From an uncultured Actinomycetes bacterium (GTDB lineage Bacteria; Actinomycetota; Actinomycetes; Nanopelagicales; Nanopelagicaceae): DNA of 11,706 nt. Numbering within the stretch: the first letter of the stretch is position 1; each line of letters opens with the position of its first letter. Location of the stretch: NCBI GenBank assembly GCA_903932885.1, contig CAIZHT010000144.1, positions 1 through 11,706 of the forward strand. Direction: 5' to 3'. A program made the translations under genes and the position numbers. Shown here one piece after another: positions 1 through 9,416 of the stretch. The notes beneath the pieces were generated by a model, which was not told the DNA's origin, searched no databases, and saw only the letters and a list, made by a program, of their open reading frames with translations.

Positions 1-1360
1 GTGAACTTCCTTTTTGAAGCACGCCAGTAAGAATCTCGAAGCGCTCATCGTGTGAGCGATTTGCGTATGCGTCATCGCTGAGTGCTTGGGCAAGTAAGTG
101 ATGATGTGCATCGGAATGTTCGCGAACATCCATGGTTGCATGTGTGAGTCCAAAAGCTGCAATAGTGCGGATTGTGCGCTCCAAAAGACCTGTAGCAATC
201 ATTTCGCCTTTTTGGGCAAATAATGAATCACGCATCAAAGTCAGGTCAGCGAGTAATTCATTCATATCGTTGTAGTCGCGATGTGGAACATGTGGCCCAC
301 CTTGTGCATGGCGATCGCGAGTCATTGCTAAGCGATGCACGATTGCTGTTGCCTTCAAACGATACGGCTCTTCAACATTGAGGCGCTTGAAACGTGATTC
401 GAATTCTGGAATATGTTTGAGATCGTCTGCAACTGATGCGCTGAGCTCTGGCGTTGCACCAGTAATTTTCGTCGAAACAGAGAGCATTTGTCGTAATTGA
501 TCCATTGCAGCAATCGTTACTCGAATTGCATGACCAACTTGTAGCACCATGGCATCGCGCGTTACTTGCGCTGTCACATTTGGATTTCCATCGCGGTCTC
601 CACCGATCCAGCTACCGAATGAGAGTGGGCGCGCTGTTACTGGAATTTCAATATCAAGGCGCTTCATCTCACGCGCAAAATCATTGAGAACTTCTGGAAC
701 AGTCTGGCGGAATAAATCATCTAAGTAATAAAGAGCATTCATCGCTTCATCAAGTGGTTCTGGTCTATCTAGTCGAAGTTCATCTGTTTGCCACAAAAGG
801 TCGATAGTTTCTGCAAGGCGATCACTTTGATTTGGATCTTTTCCTTGATCCAAAAGATCAGCGACTCGTCCTAATTTATTGAGAATAGAGCGACGCGCGG
901 CCTCAGTTGGGTGAGCAGTAAATACTGGGCGAACCATAAGTTCGCCGACCCATTGCTCGATATCGCTACGAGTTAGTTCATGACCAGGTGTTTGTTCTTG
1001 TTGCGCAGTGATAATTCTATTTACTGCCCGAGTTAGCCATGAGCCACCCTCAGAGCGGGCATCTGCTAAAACGCGTGAGCGGTGAACTTGTTCTGCAACA
1101 TTTGCTAAATGAAAATATGTACTAAATGCGCGCACTAGTTGAACAGAATCTTCAACAGATAACGATGCTAATAAATCTGCACCGCCACCTTCACGCCCTG
1201 CTTTTCGCACAGCTTCAACGAGTGCTAAAAGTTCTGGTCCTTCTTGTCTAACAAGAGTTTCACCTAGAAGATCGCCAAGACGGCGGACATCGCTGCGTAA
1301 TCCTGCATCATCGGATGCGGATACTGATCCAGTAATGGCGCGATCGCCCATGCTCTCCAT
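1..1360 (-). CDS. ppc: Phosphoenolpyruvate carboxylase, N-terminal half (cut by left edge)
   Basis: PEP carboxylase adds bicarbonate to PEP to give oxaloacetate and so refills the TCA cycle; it is cytosolic and usually about 900 residues. About 453 codons are visible on the minus strand with no stop; the C-terminal half lies beyond base 1. Seen directly: VFTAHPTEAARRSIL near residues 146-160, carrying the catalytic His (His150); FGSWIGGDRDGNPNVT near 248-263, a family signature; and FGLTHATMDVREHSD near residue 410. An in-frame TAA lies seven codons upstream of the ATG at 1360, so the start is there or at a second in-frame ATG at 1351. The second has GGAGAG just upstream but at a short spacing. 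The gene is divergent from mfd, with about 120 nt between them. Family assignment is secure; only the start is uncertain. Confidence 0.95.
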   Translation of the reverse strand, partial: MESMGDRAITGSVSASDDAGLRSDVRRLGDLLGETLVRQEGPELLALVEAVRKAGREGGGADLLASLSVEDSVQLVRAFSTYFHLANVAEQVHRSRVLADARSEGGSWLTRAVNRIITAQQEQTPGHELTRSDIEQWVGELMVRPVFTAHPTEAARRSILNKLGRVADLLDQGKDPNQSDRLAETIDLLWQTDELRLDRPEPLDEAMNALYYLDDLFRQTVPEVLNDFAREMKRLDIEIPVTARPLSFGSWIGGDRDGNPNVTAQVTRDAMVLQVGHAIRVTIAAMDQLRQMLSVSTKITGATPELSASVADDLKHIPEFESRFKRLNVEEPYRLKATAIVHRLAMTRDRHAQGGPHVPHRDYNDMNELLADLTLMRDSLFAQKGEMIATGLLERTIRTIAAFGLTHATMDVREHSDAHHHLLAQALSDDAYANRSHDERFEILTGVLQKGSS

Positions 1361-1402
1361 GGCGTAATAATGACAGGTTTAGCGCTCTTCTCACTACGCC
1401 AA

Positions 1403-1408
1403 TAGAAT
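1403..1408 (+). promoter_or_regulatory. Possible -10 box for mfd (TAGAAT)
   Basis: TAGAAT fits the actinobacterial -10 pattern (TAGRRT/TANNNT). It sits 75 nt upstream of the chosen mfd start, and a start site about seven bases later would place the hairpin at 1420-1446 at the head of the transcript. I see no good -35 hexamer at 16-18 nt spacing. TAGAATTGCC here resembles TAGACTTGCC upstream of eno. This is a pattern match only. Confidence 0.35.
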
Positions 1409-1419
1409 TGCCATCGTTA

Positions 1420-1446
1420 GCCCCCTCCCATTCGCGGAGTTGGGGC
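1420..1446. promoter_or_regulatory. Hairpin in the ppc/mfd divergent region
   Basis: GCCCC (1420-1424) pairs with GGGGC (1442-1446), and CTCC (1425-1428) pairs with GGAG (1436-1439). This gives a nine-pair, very G+C-rich stem with a two-base TT bulge and a seven-base loop. A smaller stem, GTCGT/ACGAC at 1452-1464, follows directly. Neither strand has a T-run after the hairpin, so it is not a typical intrinsic terminator. It could be an mfd leader structure or an operator. The role is unknown. Confidence 0.45.
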
Positions 1447-1482
1447 ATTAAGTCGTTTCACGACGAGATTGGAGCAATAAAA

Positions 1483-4400
1483 ATGCGCGGCATACTCGCA
1501 CACCTTGCCCAATCTCAATATGTGAATAATCAACTCAATGAGAATGCAACGATTGTTGCGCCATCAGCGATTTATCCATTCCTCGTGGCATTGCGCGCAA
1601 AGAATGCACCAGTTCTACTTGTTACGAGCTCGAGTCGAAGTGCTGAAGATCTAGCAAGTGAATTACGTGATCTGCACCCAAATGTTTTGGAATTTCCAGC
1701 ATGGGAAACTCTGCCTCACGAAAAATTGAGTCCTCGAAGTGACACTGTTGCTCAACGTGTTCGCACTCTCTACGCACTTGCAAACACAACAAAGATGAGC
1801 GCACATCCCATTGTTATTACACCTGTACGAGGCATGATTCATCGCATTATCAAAGATCTCACCGATCGCGAATTAGTTTCACTAGAAATTGGGCAAGAAA
1901 GATCACTTGAAGAATTAGTGAGACATCTTTCAGATCTTTCATATTCTCGAACAGATTTAGTAGAACGCCGTGGTGAATTTGCAGTACGTGGAGGCATTGT
2001 TGATCTCTTCTTGCCCCTAAGTAATCATCCAATTCGTATCGACTTCTTTGGTGATGAAATCGAAGATATTAGTTATTTTGAAGTTGCAGATCAGCGAACC
2101 TTTAAGGCTGTTGTTGGGCCTGTTGAAATATTTCCCTGCCGCGAACTTTTACTCACAGAATCAATAAAGAAGTGTGCACAAGATATCGCTGAAAAATACC
2201 CAGCGGCTCAAGAGCTATTAGTAAAAATCAGCGAAGGTATGACTCCTGAAGGAATGGAGTCTCTCATCCCGCTACTAGTCGATGAAACTTCCTCACTTGT
2301 TGAAAAAATGCCTCAGGGCACACAAATTATTTACATTGATTTTGAGCGGATAAAGTCACGAGCTGCAGATCTCATTGCGACTAACGATGAATTTCTTGCA
2401 GCATCGTGGTCTAACGCATCGTATGGCGGCAACGTTCCAATCCATGATGGTTCTAAGACATATATGTCCTGGGAAGATTTAGCTGAAAACATTTCACGCA
2501 CAGGCTTAGAAATACAAAGCCTCAACCCATTTGGAAATGATTTAGATGCCAACACAACCTTTCTTGATTGCAATCCAATTGATCCACTTCGAGGAGATAT
2601 TGAGCGCGCAATTGCCGAGTTATCGAGTGCACTTGAGGCAGGAAGTTGTGTTGTATTTGCAACACACGGTCACGGAATGGTTGAGCGATATGCAGGCATC
2701 TTTAGAGGCGCTGACCTACCTGTCTATATCGTTGAAAAATTAGATGCAATTCCAACACGAGGTTCGATTCACCTAACAACGACGTCGCTCACACATGGCT
2801 TTGCAATGAGCGGTGAAAATCTTTTCATAATGACTGAGCGAGATCTAACTGGCAGTAAAGGCAGCATTAAAGATGGAGAGAGACTTCCATCAAAGCGAAA
2901 GCAGAGCATTGATCCCCTAGAACTCAAAGCAGGTGATTTTATTGTTCATGAACAACATGGAATCGGTAGGTATATAGAACTGCTCGAAAGAACAGTTGCA
3001 GGAATTACTCGAGAATACTTAGTTATTGAATATGCATCTGCAAAACGCGGACAACCCGGAGATCGAATATTTGTTCCCACAGATTCCCTAGAACAGGTAA
3101 GTAAATATGTGGGCGGTGAATCACCAACAGTGCACCGCATCGGTAGTGGTGAATGGCAAAAGGCAAAGGGGCGTGCTCGCAAAGCCGTACGACAGATTGC
3201 AGGCGAACTCATCAGACTATATGCAGCCCGCACAAGCTCACCAGGTTTTGCATTCTCACCCGATACTCCGTGGCAGCGTGAACTCGAAGATTCGTTTTCT
3301 TATATTGAAACACCAGATCAACTCTCATCAATCAATGAAGTTAAAGCAGATATGGAGCGTCCATATCCCATGGATCGAATCATTTGTGGGGATGTGGGTT
3401 ATGGAAAAACTGAGATAGCTATTCGCGCAGCTTTCAAGGCGGTGCAAGATGGCAAACAAGTAGCCGTGCTAGTTCCAACAACACTTCTGGTTCAACAACA
3501 TTCAAAGACTTTTGCAGAACGTTATGCGGGCTTTCCAATAAGAGTGGGCGGCTTATCTCGCTTCAATTCAGCAAAAGAGAGCAAAGAGATTTTGAGCGAA
3601 CTTGAGAAAGGTGGAATCGATGTCGTCGTTGGCACTCACCGAATCCTTTCAGCCGATGTTCGCTTCAAAGATTTGGGACTCGTCATTGTTGATGAAGAAC
3701 AGCGATTTGGAGTTGAACAGAAAGAATCACTGAAAAAATTGCGCACCAGTGTCGATGTATTAGCTATGTCGGCAACGCCGATTCCTCGAACACTGGAGAT
3801 GGCGATTACAGGAATTCGTGAGATGTCCACGATTACGACGCCACCGGAAGAGCGCCATCCAATCCTTACCTATGTCGGCCCTGCAGACGATGCACAAATA
3901 ACTGCAGCAATTCATCGCGAACTTTTGCGAGATGGACAAATTTTCTACATTCATAACCGAGTTGAATCCATTGATCGCAGGGCAGCGCAAATCCAAGAGT
4001 TAGTACCCGAAGCACGAATTAGAGTTGCGCATGGTCAGATGAGTGAAGGCGCACTTGAAGATGTAATCCTGGCATTCTGGAATCGTGACTTTGATGTCTT
4101 GGTCTGCACAACAATTGTGGAGAGCGGTTTAGATATTGCTAACGCAAACACACTCATTGTTGAGCGTGCTGATAACTTTGGGCTCTCCCAACTCCATCAA
4201 TTACGTGGACGAGTTGGTCGTGGCCGCGAACGCGCATATGCATATTTCTTATATCCAGCAGATCAGCCTTTATCTGAAGTTGCACACGAGCGACTTACAA
4301 CAATTGCTGCCAATACAGACTTAGGTTCTGGAATGCGAGTTGCCCTCAAAGATTTAGAGATACGAGGTGCAGGTAATTTATTGGGAGGGGAACAATCGGG

Positions 4401-4983
4401 ACATATTGCAGATGTTGGCTTTGATCTTTATATGCGCATGGTCGGAGAGGCTGTACAAGATTACAAAACTGGAATTATTGAAACAGAAGAAGTGCATCAT
4501 GAATGCAAAGTTGAACTTCCAATCAATGCCCATCTCTCCAGTGATTATGTACCCGGTGAACGCCTGCGCCTTGATCTCTATCGCCGATTAGCAGATGTTC
4601 GAAATAGTGATGATGTTGAAGCGATTCGCGCTGAATTAGTTGATCGTTTTGGTGAATTGCCAACAGAGGCACAAGCACTTCTAGGCGTTGCATCACTTCG
4701 AGCTCTCGCAAAATCAGTTGGATTACGTGAAGTAGTAGCTGCTGGAAAATTCCTACGTTTATCACCTATCACCCTTGCTGAATCTCGTCAGTTGCGAATG
4801 TCACGGATGTATCCCGGTTCACTCTATAAATCGGCCATGAATACGGCGATGATTGCCTTTCCTGTGAGTAAATCTTGGACTCCGTCACAAAGTGGTCTGG
4901 AGATAGTGGATACTTCTCTTCTGGCCTGGGTAATTGAGGCCGTCGACCAACTGACCGCCACTTCGAAAGCGAGCACCACGTGA
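1483..4983 (+). CDS. mfd: Transcription-repair coupling factor Mfd
   Basis: Mfd removes RNA polymerase stalled at DNA lesions and recruits UvrA for nucleotide excision repair. It is an ATP-driven DNA translocase. The 1166-residue length is normal. Domains in order (numbering from the ATG at 1483): UvrB-like N-terminal region with RRGEFAVRGGIVDLF near 162-176; RNA-polymerase-interacting CarD-like domain near 480-575 (KAGDFIVHEQHGIGRY); helicase Walker A GDVGYGKTE near 636-644; Walker B-type DEEQ near 737-740; motif III SATPIPRTLE near 763; motif VI RGRVGRGR near 908-915; and a C-terminal regulatory region from about 1015. The ATG at 1483 is preferred because GGAG lies eight bases upstream. A TTG at 1408 would add 25 unconvincing residues and translate through the 1420-1446 hairpin. 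The stop overlaps the next gene in GTGA. Probably the first gene of the operon. Confidence 0.97.
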   Translation: MRGILAHLAQSQYVNNQLNENATIVAPSAIYPFLVALRAKNAPVLLVTSSSRSAEDLASELRDLHPNVLEFPAWETLPHEKLSPRSDTVAQRVRTLYALANTTKMSAHPIVITPVRGMIHRIIKDLTDRELVSLEIGQERSLEELVRHLSDLSYSRTDLVERRGEFAVRGGIVDLFLPLSNHPIRIDFFGDEIEDISYFEVADQRTFKAVVGPVEIFPCRELLLTESIKKCAQDIAEKYPAAQELLVKISEGMTPEGMESLIPLLVDETSSLVEKMPQGTQIIYIDFERIKSRAADLIATNDEFLAASWSNASYGGNVPIHDGSKTYMSWEDLAENISRTGLEIQSLNPFGNDLDANTTFLDCNPIDPLRGDIERAIAELSSALEAGSCVVFATHGHGMVERYAGIFRGADLPVYIVEKLDAIPTRGSIHLTTTSLTHGFAMSGENLFIMTERDLTGSKGSIKDGERLPSKRKQSIDPLELKAGDFIVHEQHGIGRYIELLERTVAGITREYLVIEYASAKRGQPGDRIFVPTDSLEQVSKYVGGESPTVHRIGSGEWQKAKGRARKAVRQIAGELIRLYAARTSSPGFAFSPDTPWQRELEDSFSYIETPDQLSSINEVKADMERPYPMDRIICGDVGYGKTEIAIRAAFKAVQDGKQVAVLVPTTLLVQQHSKTFAERYAGFPIRVGGLSRFNSAKESKEILSELEKGGIDVVVGTHRILSADVRFKDLGLVIVDEEQRFGVEQKESLKKLRTSVDVLAMSATPIPRTLEMAITGIREMSTITTPPEERHPILTYVGPADDAQITAAIHRELLRDGQIFYIHNRVESIDRRAAQIQELVPEARIRVAHGQMSEGALEDVILAFWNRDFDVLVCTTIVESGLDIANANTLIVERADNFGLSQLHQLRGRVGRGRERAYAYFLYPADQPLSEVAHERLTTIAANTDLGSGMRVALKDLEIRGAGNLLGGEQSGHIADVGFDLYMRMVGEAVQDYKTGIIETEEVHHECKVELPINAHLSSDYVPGERLRLDLYRRLADVRNSDDVEAIRAELVDRFGELPTEAQALLGVASLRALAKSVGLREVVAAGKFLRLSPITLAESRQLRMSRMYPGSLYKSAMNTAMIAFPVSKSWTPSQSGLEIVDTSLLAWVIEAVDQLTATSKASTT

Positions 4984-5585
4984 AAAAGTTCCTTGCCATT
5001 AGTGCAATTGCAGCAGCACTCCTACTGAGCGGATGCTCACAAGTTGGCGCAGCAGCAACAATTGGTGAAACAAAGATTACTCAAGAAGTAGTTCAAGGAA
5101 GCATTGATGCAATTCTCGCAGAGCGCGGCAAAATTGATATTTCACAAATGGAACTTCAAACTGGCGCAGATCTCAATCTTTCACAATTGCGCTTTCAAGT
5201 TCTAACAGTTCTAATTCGCGAAGTTGGTAAAGATTTCAAAGTAGAAGCATCAAAGGCTGAAATCGATACACGTCGCGAGGGAATCCTCGAACAAGTTGGT
5301 GGAGAAGCTGGACTACCTAAAGCACTTGTTGGCGCAGGAATTGCTCCACAAAATCTTGACCTTTACCTTGAAGCAGTAATTATCTCTGGAAAAATCAGTG
5401 ATGCAATTGTTGCAACTGGCGTCACACAAGAAGCACTTGGTGCAGAAATATCAAGAATCGTTGCAGCAAAGGCAGCCAAGCTAAAAGTAGAGATCAACCC
5501 ACGCTACGGTAAATGGGATCCAATCAATGCCGATGTACTCCCTGTTGATTCTGCTGGCGATGCCGTCAAGTCAACTACTCCATAA
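4980..5585 (+). CDS. Lipoprotein with SurA N-terminal-like domain
   Basis: A 201-residue predicted lipoprotein. The N-terminus has KK, a hydrophobic stretch at 4-16, and a lipobox LSGC with the lipidated Cys at 19, so it should be anchored on the outer face of the cytoplasmic membrane. The mature part begins ATIGETKITQEVV, which resembles the start of SurA/PrsA-type chaperone domains (SurA_N). The rest is rich in predicted helix. There is no parvulin peptidyl-prolyl isomerase domain, and the length leaves no room for one, so a chaperone-like role without isomerase activity is an inference. The GTG start lies in GTGA and overlaps the mfd stop by four bases, implying coupled translation. Other actinobacteria also carry a lipoprotein or secreted protein near mfd-mazG; in M. 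tuberculosis LpqU occupies a nearby slot but is, as I recall, a different protein type. Confidence 0.72.
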   Translation: MKKFLAISAIAAALLLSGCSQVGAAATIGETKITQEVVQGSIDAILAERGKIDISQMELQTGADLNLSQLRFQVLTVLIREVGKDFKVEASKAEIDTRREGILEQVGGEAGLPKALVGAGIAPQNLDLYLEAVIISGKISDAIVATGVTQEALGAEISRIVAAKAAKLKVEINPRYGKWDPINADVLPVDSAGDAVKSTTP

Positions 5586-5596
5586 GTAAAAAAAGT

Positions 5597-6250
5597 ATGA
5601 GCACCTCCTATCTTCAGCGTCTCGTTGAAGTGATGGATACCTTGCGCTCTCCGGGCGGTTGCCCGTGGGATGGCGAACAGACGCACGAATCACTCGTGAA
5701 ATATTTACTTGAAGAGTCGTACGAATTTGTCGATTCACTTGAAAGTGGTGATCGCGCAGGAATGCGTGAAGAACTCGGCGATATCTTGCTTCAAGTCTAT
5801 TTTCATGCACGTATTGCACAAGATAGCGATGAAGATCCATTTACCATCGAAGATGTTGCTCAATCAATTACTGAAAAACTCATTCGTCGCCACCCACATG
5901 TATTTGGTGATGCAAAAGTTTCGGGATCTGGTGAGGTGCTAGAAAATTGGGAGAAGATAAAGGCTGTCGAAAAGGGTCGAACATCTGCACTTGATGGAAT
6001 TGCAATGGCTCAGCCAGCACTGCCACTTGTTGAAAAGTTGCTCTATCGTGCAGAGAAAAATGATCTAGAAATTTCACTTTCAACTGCGCCACACCTTGAG
6101 GGCAGCGCCACCGAAGATTCAGTAGGACAAGCTCTTCTTGAAGTAATTGCCTGGGCTAATCGCAATGGAATTGATGCAGAACGCGCACTTCGAAGCCAAG
6201 CCCATCAAATAATTGCACGTATAAAAGAGGCTGAAGGAAAGGCCACCTAA
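5597..6250 (+). CDS. mazG: MazG nucleoside triphosphate pyrophosphohydrolase
   Basis: MazG hydrolyses (d)NTPs to monophosphate and pyrophosphate, cleaning non-standard nucleotides from the pool; in E. coli it also affects ppGpp and survival under starvation. The 217 residues carry the family block GGCPWDGEQTHESLVKYLLEE (about 20-40), the metal-binding EExxE (Glu39, Glu40, Glu43), ExxD (Glu59 to Asp62 in EELGD), and RRHPHVFGD near 98-105. The second MazG repeat (about 140-212) is degenerate: it has no second EELGD, and the usual NKF..R ending is replaced by AHQIIARI. The protein is shorter than the roughly 263 residues of E. coli MazG. The start follows the previous stop by 11 nt after an A-rich run; the Shine-Dalgarno sequence is weak (AAAAG). 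It is very likely cotranscribed with mfd. Confidence 0.93.
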   Translation: MSTSYLQRLVEVMDTLRSPGGCPWDGEQTHESLVKYLLEESYEFVDSLESGDRAGMREELGDILLQVYFHARIAQDSDEDPFTIEDVAQSITEKLIRRHPHVFGDAKVSGSGEVLENWEKIKAVEKGRTSALDGIAMAQPALPLVEKLLYRAEKNDLEISLSTAPHLEGSATEDSVGQALLEVIAWANRNGIDAERALRSQAHQIIARIKEAEGKAT

Positions 6251-6256
6251 GCACGG

Positions 6257-6262
6257 TAGACT
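6257..6262 (+). promoter_or_regulatory. Possible -10 box for the eno operon (TAGACT)
   Basis: TAGACT lies just after the mazG stop, 75 nt before the eno start. The same hexamer precedes the tRNA gene at 10266-10271, and a close variant precedes mfd. No convincing -35 element is visible at the expected spacing. The 86-nt mazG-eno gap is the largest between plus-strand genes from mfd to ppx, which supports a separate promoter for eno. Confidence 0.4.
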
Positions 6263-6315
6263 TGCCTCACTCAGCCGTTTCAACGCAGACACGATTGCAG
6301 AGACAAATTAGATAA

Positions 6316-7614
<1,299 letters not shown>

Positions 7615-7621
7615 TTACACA

Positions 7622-8035
7622 ATGGCCAGACGCCGCGGCAAACTAAATTTCATACCACGTCGCCGCGGTTCTGGTCGCACCCTCGCACTCTCTGCAATCT
7701 TCTTTATATTGGCACTCACAATTGCCCCACCGATTCAGCATTACTTCACACAACGTGCACAAATCAATTCATTGCGTGCACAAGTAAGTACAGATACGAA
7801 AGCACTTGAAGAGGCAAAAAAAGAATTATTGCTCTGGCGCGATCCTGAATACATAAAGTCACAAGCACGCGAACGCCTGCATTTTGTATTACCAGGAGAG
7901 CGCCAATACATAGTTACTGATTCAACTTCGCAAAGCACTCAGGAGCAAAGCACTCTCATTGCCGATAATGTCCCTGATAATCAACCCTGGTACACACGCC
8001 TTATTGCATCAATCACTGAAACCGGTAGCAAGTGA
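7622..8035 (+). CDS. Septum formation initiator family protein (FtsB/DivIC-like)
   Basis: A 137-residue bitopic membrane protein of the DivIC/FtsB family. Its members join FtsL and FtsQ at the division site and help activate septal cell-wall synthesis. The order of features is typical: a basic cytoplasmic N-terminus (RRR at 3-5 and 13-15), one membrane segment near 19-37, then a coiled-coil heptad region near 40-70. The family motif LWRDPEYIKSQARERL at 71-86 follows, with FVLPGE at 88-93, and the C-terminal tail is polar. The ATG at 7622 is chosen because it begins the basic N-terminus; an upstream in-frame ATG at 7496 would lie inside eno and give an unrelated 42-residue extension. The eno stop is seven bases upstream, and the end overlaps the next gene by GTGA. 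The position after eno matches other actinobacteria. Confidence 0.9.
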   Translation: MARRRGKLNFIPRRRGSGRTLALSAIFFILALTIAPPIQHYFTQRAQINSLRAQVSTDTKALEEAKKELLLWRDPEYIKSQARERLHFVLPGERQYIVTDSTSQSTQEQSTLIADNVPDNQPWYTRLIASITETGSK

Positions 8036-8520
8036 ACCCTGTTCCACAAGAAGATTTAGATTGCATTGAAAGACAATTAGGTCGCACACCTCGTGATGTT
8101 CATGGCATTGCATACCGTTGTCCTTGCGGAAAACCAGCAGTAGTTGAGACAAATCCTCGCCTTGCCGATGGCACACCATTTCCAACCTTCTATTACGCCA
8201 CATGCCCAAAACTCACTGGTGCCATTTCAACCTTAGAGACAACAGGAATGATGGGCGATATGAATGCTCGCCTTGCAACAGATGCAGAGTTATCTGGTGC
8301 ATATAGCGCAGCGCACGAAGATTACTTAGCAGCGCGAGCAGCACTCAAAGTTGATGTTCCCGAAATTGAAGGTATCACTGCCGGTGGTATGCCAGATCGC
8401 GTCAAGTGTTTACATTCACTCGTTGCCCATTCATTAGCTGCTGGCCCTGATGTAAACCCTTTAGGTGATGAAGCACTTGCTGCACTGCCACAATGGTGGA
8501 AGAACGAGCCATGCGAGTAG
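8032..8520 (+). CDS. DUF501 family protein
   Basis: A 162-residue protein of DUF501, whose biochemical role I do not know. Recognised from RCPCGKPAVVET (29-40), DGTPFPTFYYATCP (46-59) and the C-terminal block GGMPDRVKCLHSLVAHSLA (118-136) followed by NPLGDEALA. Cys30, Cys32, Cys58, Cys126, His128 and His133 lie in these blocks and could bind a metal, an inference from spacing only. There is no signal peptide or membrane segment, so it is probably cytosolic. The GTG start overlaps the ftsB-like stop (GTGA), and its own stop overlaps the ppx start by ten bases, so translation is probably coupled on both sides. The fixed place between ftsB and ppx/gppA in actinobacteria hints at a link to division or phosphate metabolism, but nothing here proves it. 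Confidence 0.9.
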   Translation: MNPVPQEDLDCIERQLGRTPRDVHGIAYRCPCGKPAVVETNPRLADGTPFPTFYYATCPKLTGAISTLETTGMMGDMNARLATDAELSGAYSAAHEDYLAARAALKVDVPEIEGITAGGMPDRVKCLHSLVAHSLAAGPDVNPLGDEALAALPQWWKNEPCE

Positions 8521-9416
8521 CAGCTATTGATTGTGGAACAAACTCAATTCGCCTATTGATTGCAGATATTGAAGGTAAGAGTTTTAGAGAAGTACTGCGC
8601 ACAATGGAAATCGTGCGACTTGGCCAAGGCGTAGATAAAACTGGCGAATTTCATCCTGATGCAATCGCACGAACACTTGCAGCTGTTGATTTATTTGCAG
8701 CAGAGATTGCACGCAAGGGTGTTCAAAAGATTCGCTTCTGTGCAACCAGTGCCACGCGCGATGCAACTAACCGCCATCTCTTCATCGATGGCGTAAAAGA
8801 GCGTTTAGGTATCGAGCCAGAAGTTATTTCAGGTGAAGAAGAAGCAGCACTCTCATTTGCAGGCGCGATTCAAGATTTGCCACAGGAAGATGGACCCTTT
8901 CTTGTAATAGATATAGGTGGGGGATCTACTGAGTTTGTGTACGGACAATCAAGTGTTGAGTTCGCAAAGAGTGTAAATATTGGTTGTGTGCGAATGTCCG
9001 AGCGCCATTTCACGCAAGATCCAGCAGGTGCACAAGAAATTGAAGATGCCCGACGTGACATTCAAGAAGCCATCAAAGTTGCTGCATCTATTGTTCCTAT
9101 AACTAAAGCAAAAACACTTATCGCCGTTGCAGGAACTGCCACCACAGTTGCAGCTGCTGCCCTTGACCTTGGCGAATATGACCGTCATTCAATTCATTTA
9201 TCGCGAATCAGCGCAGAGAAAACCCACCTTGTCTCACAGCGTTTCCTCGCCATGACTCGGGAAGAGCGCTCAGCACTTGGTTATATGCACCCAGGTCGCG
9301 TCGATGTAATTTCTGCAGGCTCACTTGTGCTCTCTGAAATTATGAAAGCAACTGGAGCTAAAGAGTTTGTTGCGTGCGAATCTGACATTCTCGATGGAAT
9401 GGCTTGGTCTATTTAG
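8511..9416 (+). CDS. Ppx/GppA family phosphatase (exopolyphosphatase or pppGpp phosphohydrolase)
   Basis: Members remove terminal phosphate from polyphosphate (Ppx) or convert pppGpp to ppGpp (GppA); sequence alone does not separate the two. The 301 residues form the two-lobed actin-like ATPase fold only, without the C-terminal HD-type domain of the long E. coli enzymes, as in short actinobacterial forms. Seen directly: AAIDCGTNSIRLLI (4-17, phosphate loop 1), FCATSATRDATN (77-88), EVISGEEEAALSF (104-116, containing the likely catalytic Glu), VIDIGGGSTEF (132-142, phosphate loop 2), AVAGTATT (205-212) and PGRVDVISAG (261-270). The ATG at 8511 is preferred over 8493, since GGAAGAA lies six bases upstream and the protein then begins directly at the family's first strand. 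It is the last gene of the operon, and its TAG stop overlaps the convergent hydrolase stop. Confidence 0.93.
   Translation: MRVAAIDCGTNSIRLLIADIEGKSFREVLRTMEIVRLGQGVDKTGEFHPDAIARTLAAVDLFAAEIARKGVQKIRFCATSATRDATNRHLFIDGVKERLGIEPEVISGEEEAALSFAGAIQDLPQEDGPFLVIDIGGGSTEFVYGQSSVEFAKSVNIGCVRMSERHFTQDPAGAQEIEDARRDIQEAIKVAASIVPITKAKTLIAVAGTATTVAAAALDLGEYDRHSIHLSRISAEKTHLVSQRFLAMTREERSALGYMHPGRVDVISAGSLVLSEIMKATGAKEFVACESDILDGMAWSI

Noticed and set aside
505..687. Small plus-strand open frame inside ppc
   Set aside because: It is antisense to strongly conserved PEP carboxylase sequence and has no independent support.
1420..1446. Hairpin as an intrinsic terminator
   Set aside because: No T-run on either strand, and it lies between divergent 5' ends, not after a gene.
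1408..1482. Upstream TTG start for mfd, adding 25 residues
   Set aside because: It has no Shine-Dalgarno, the extension does not resemble the Mfd N-terminus, and it would translate through the hairpin. ATG 1483 has GGAG at good spacing.
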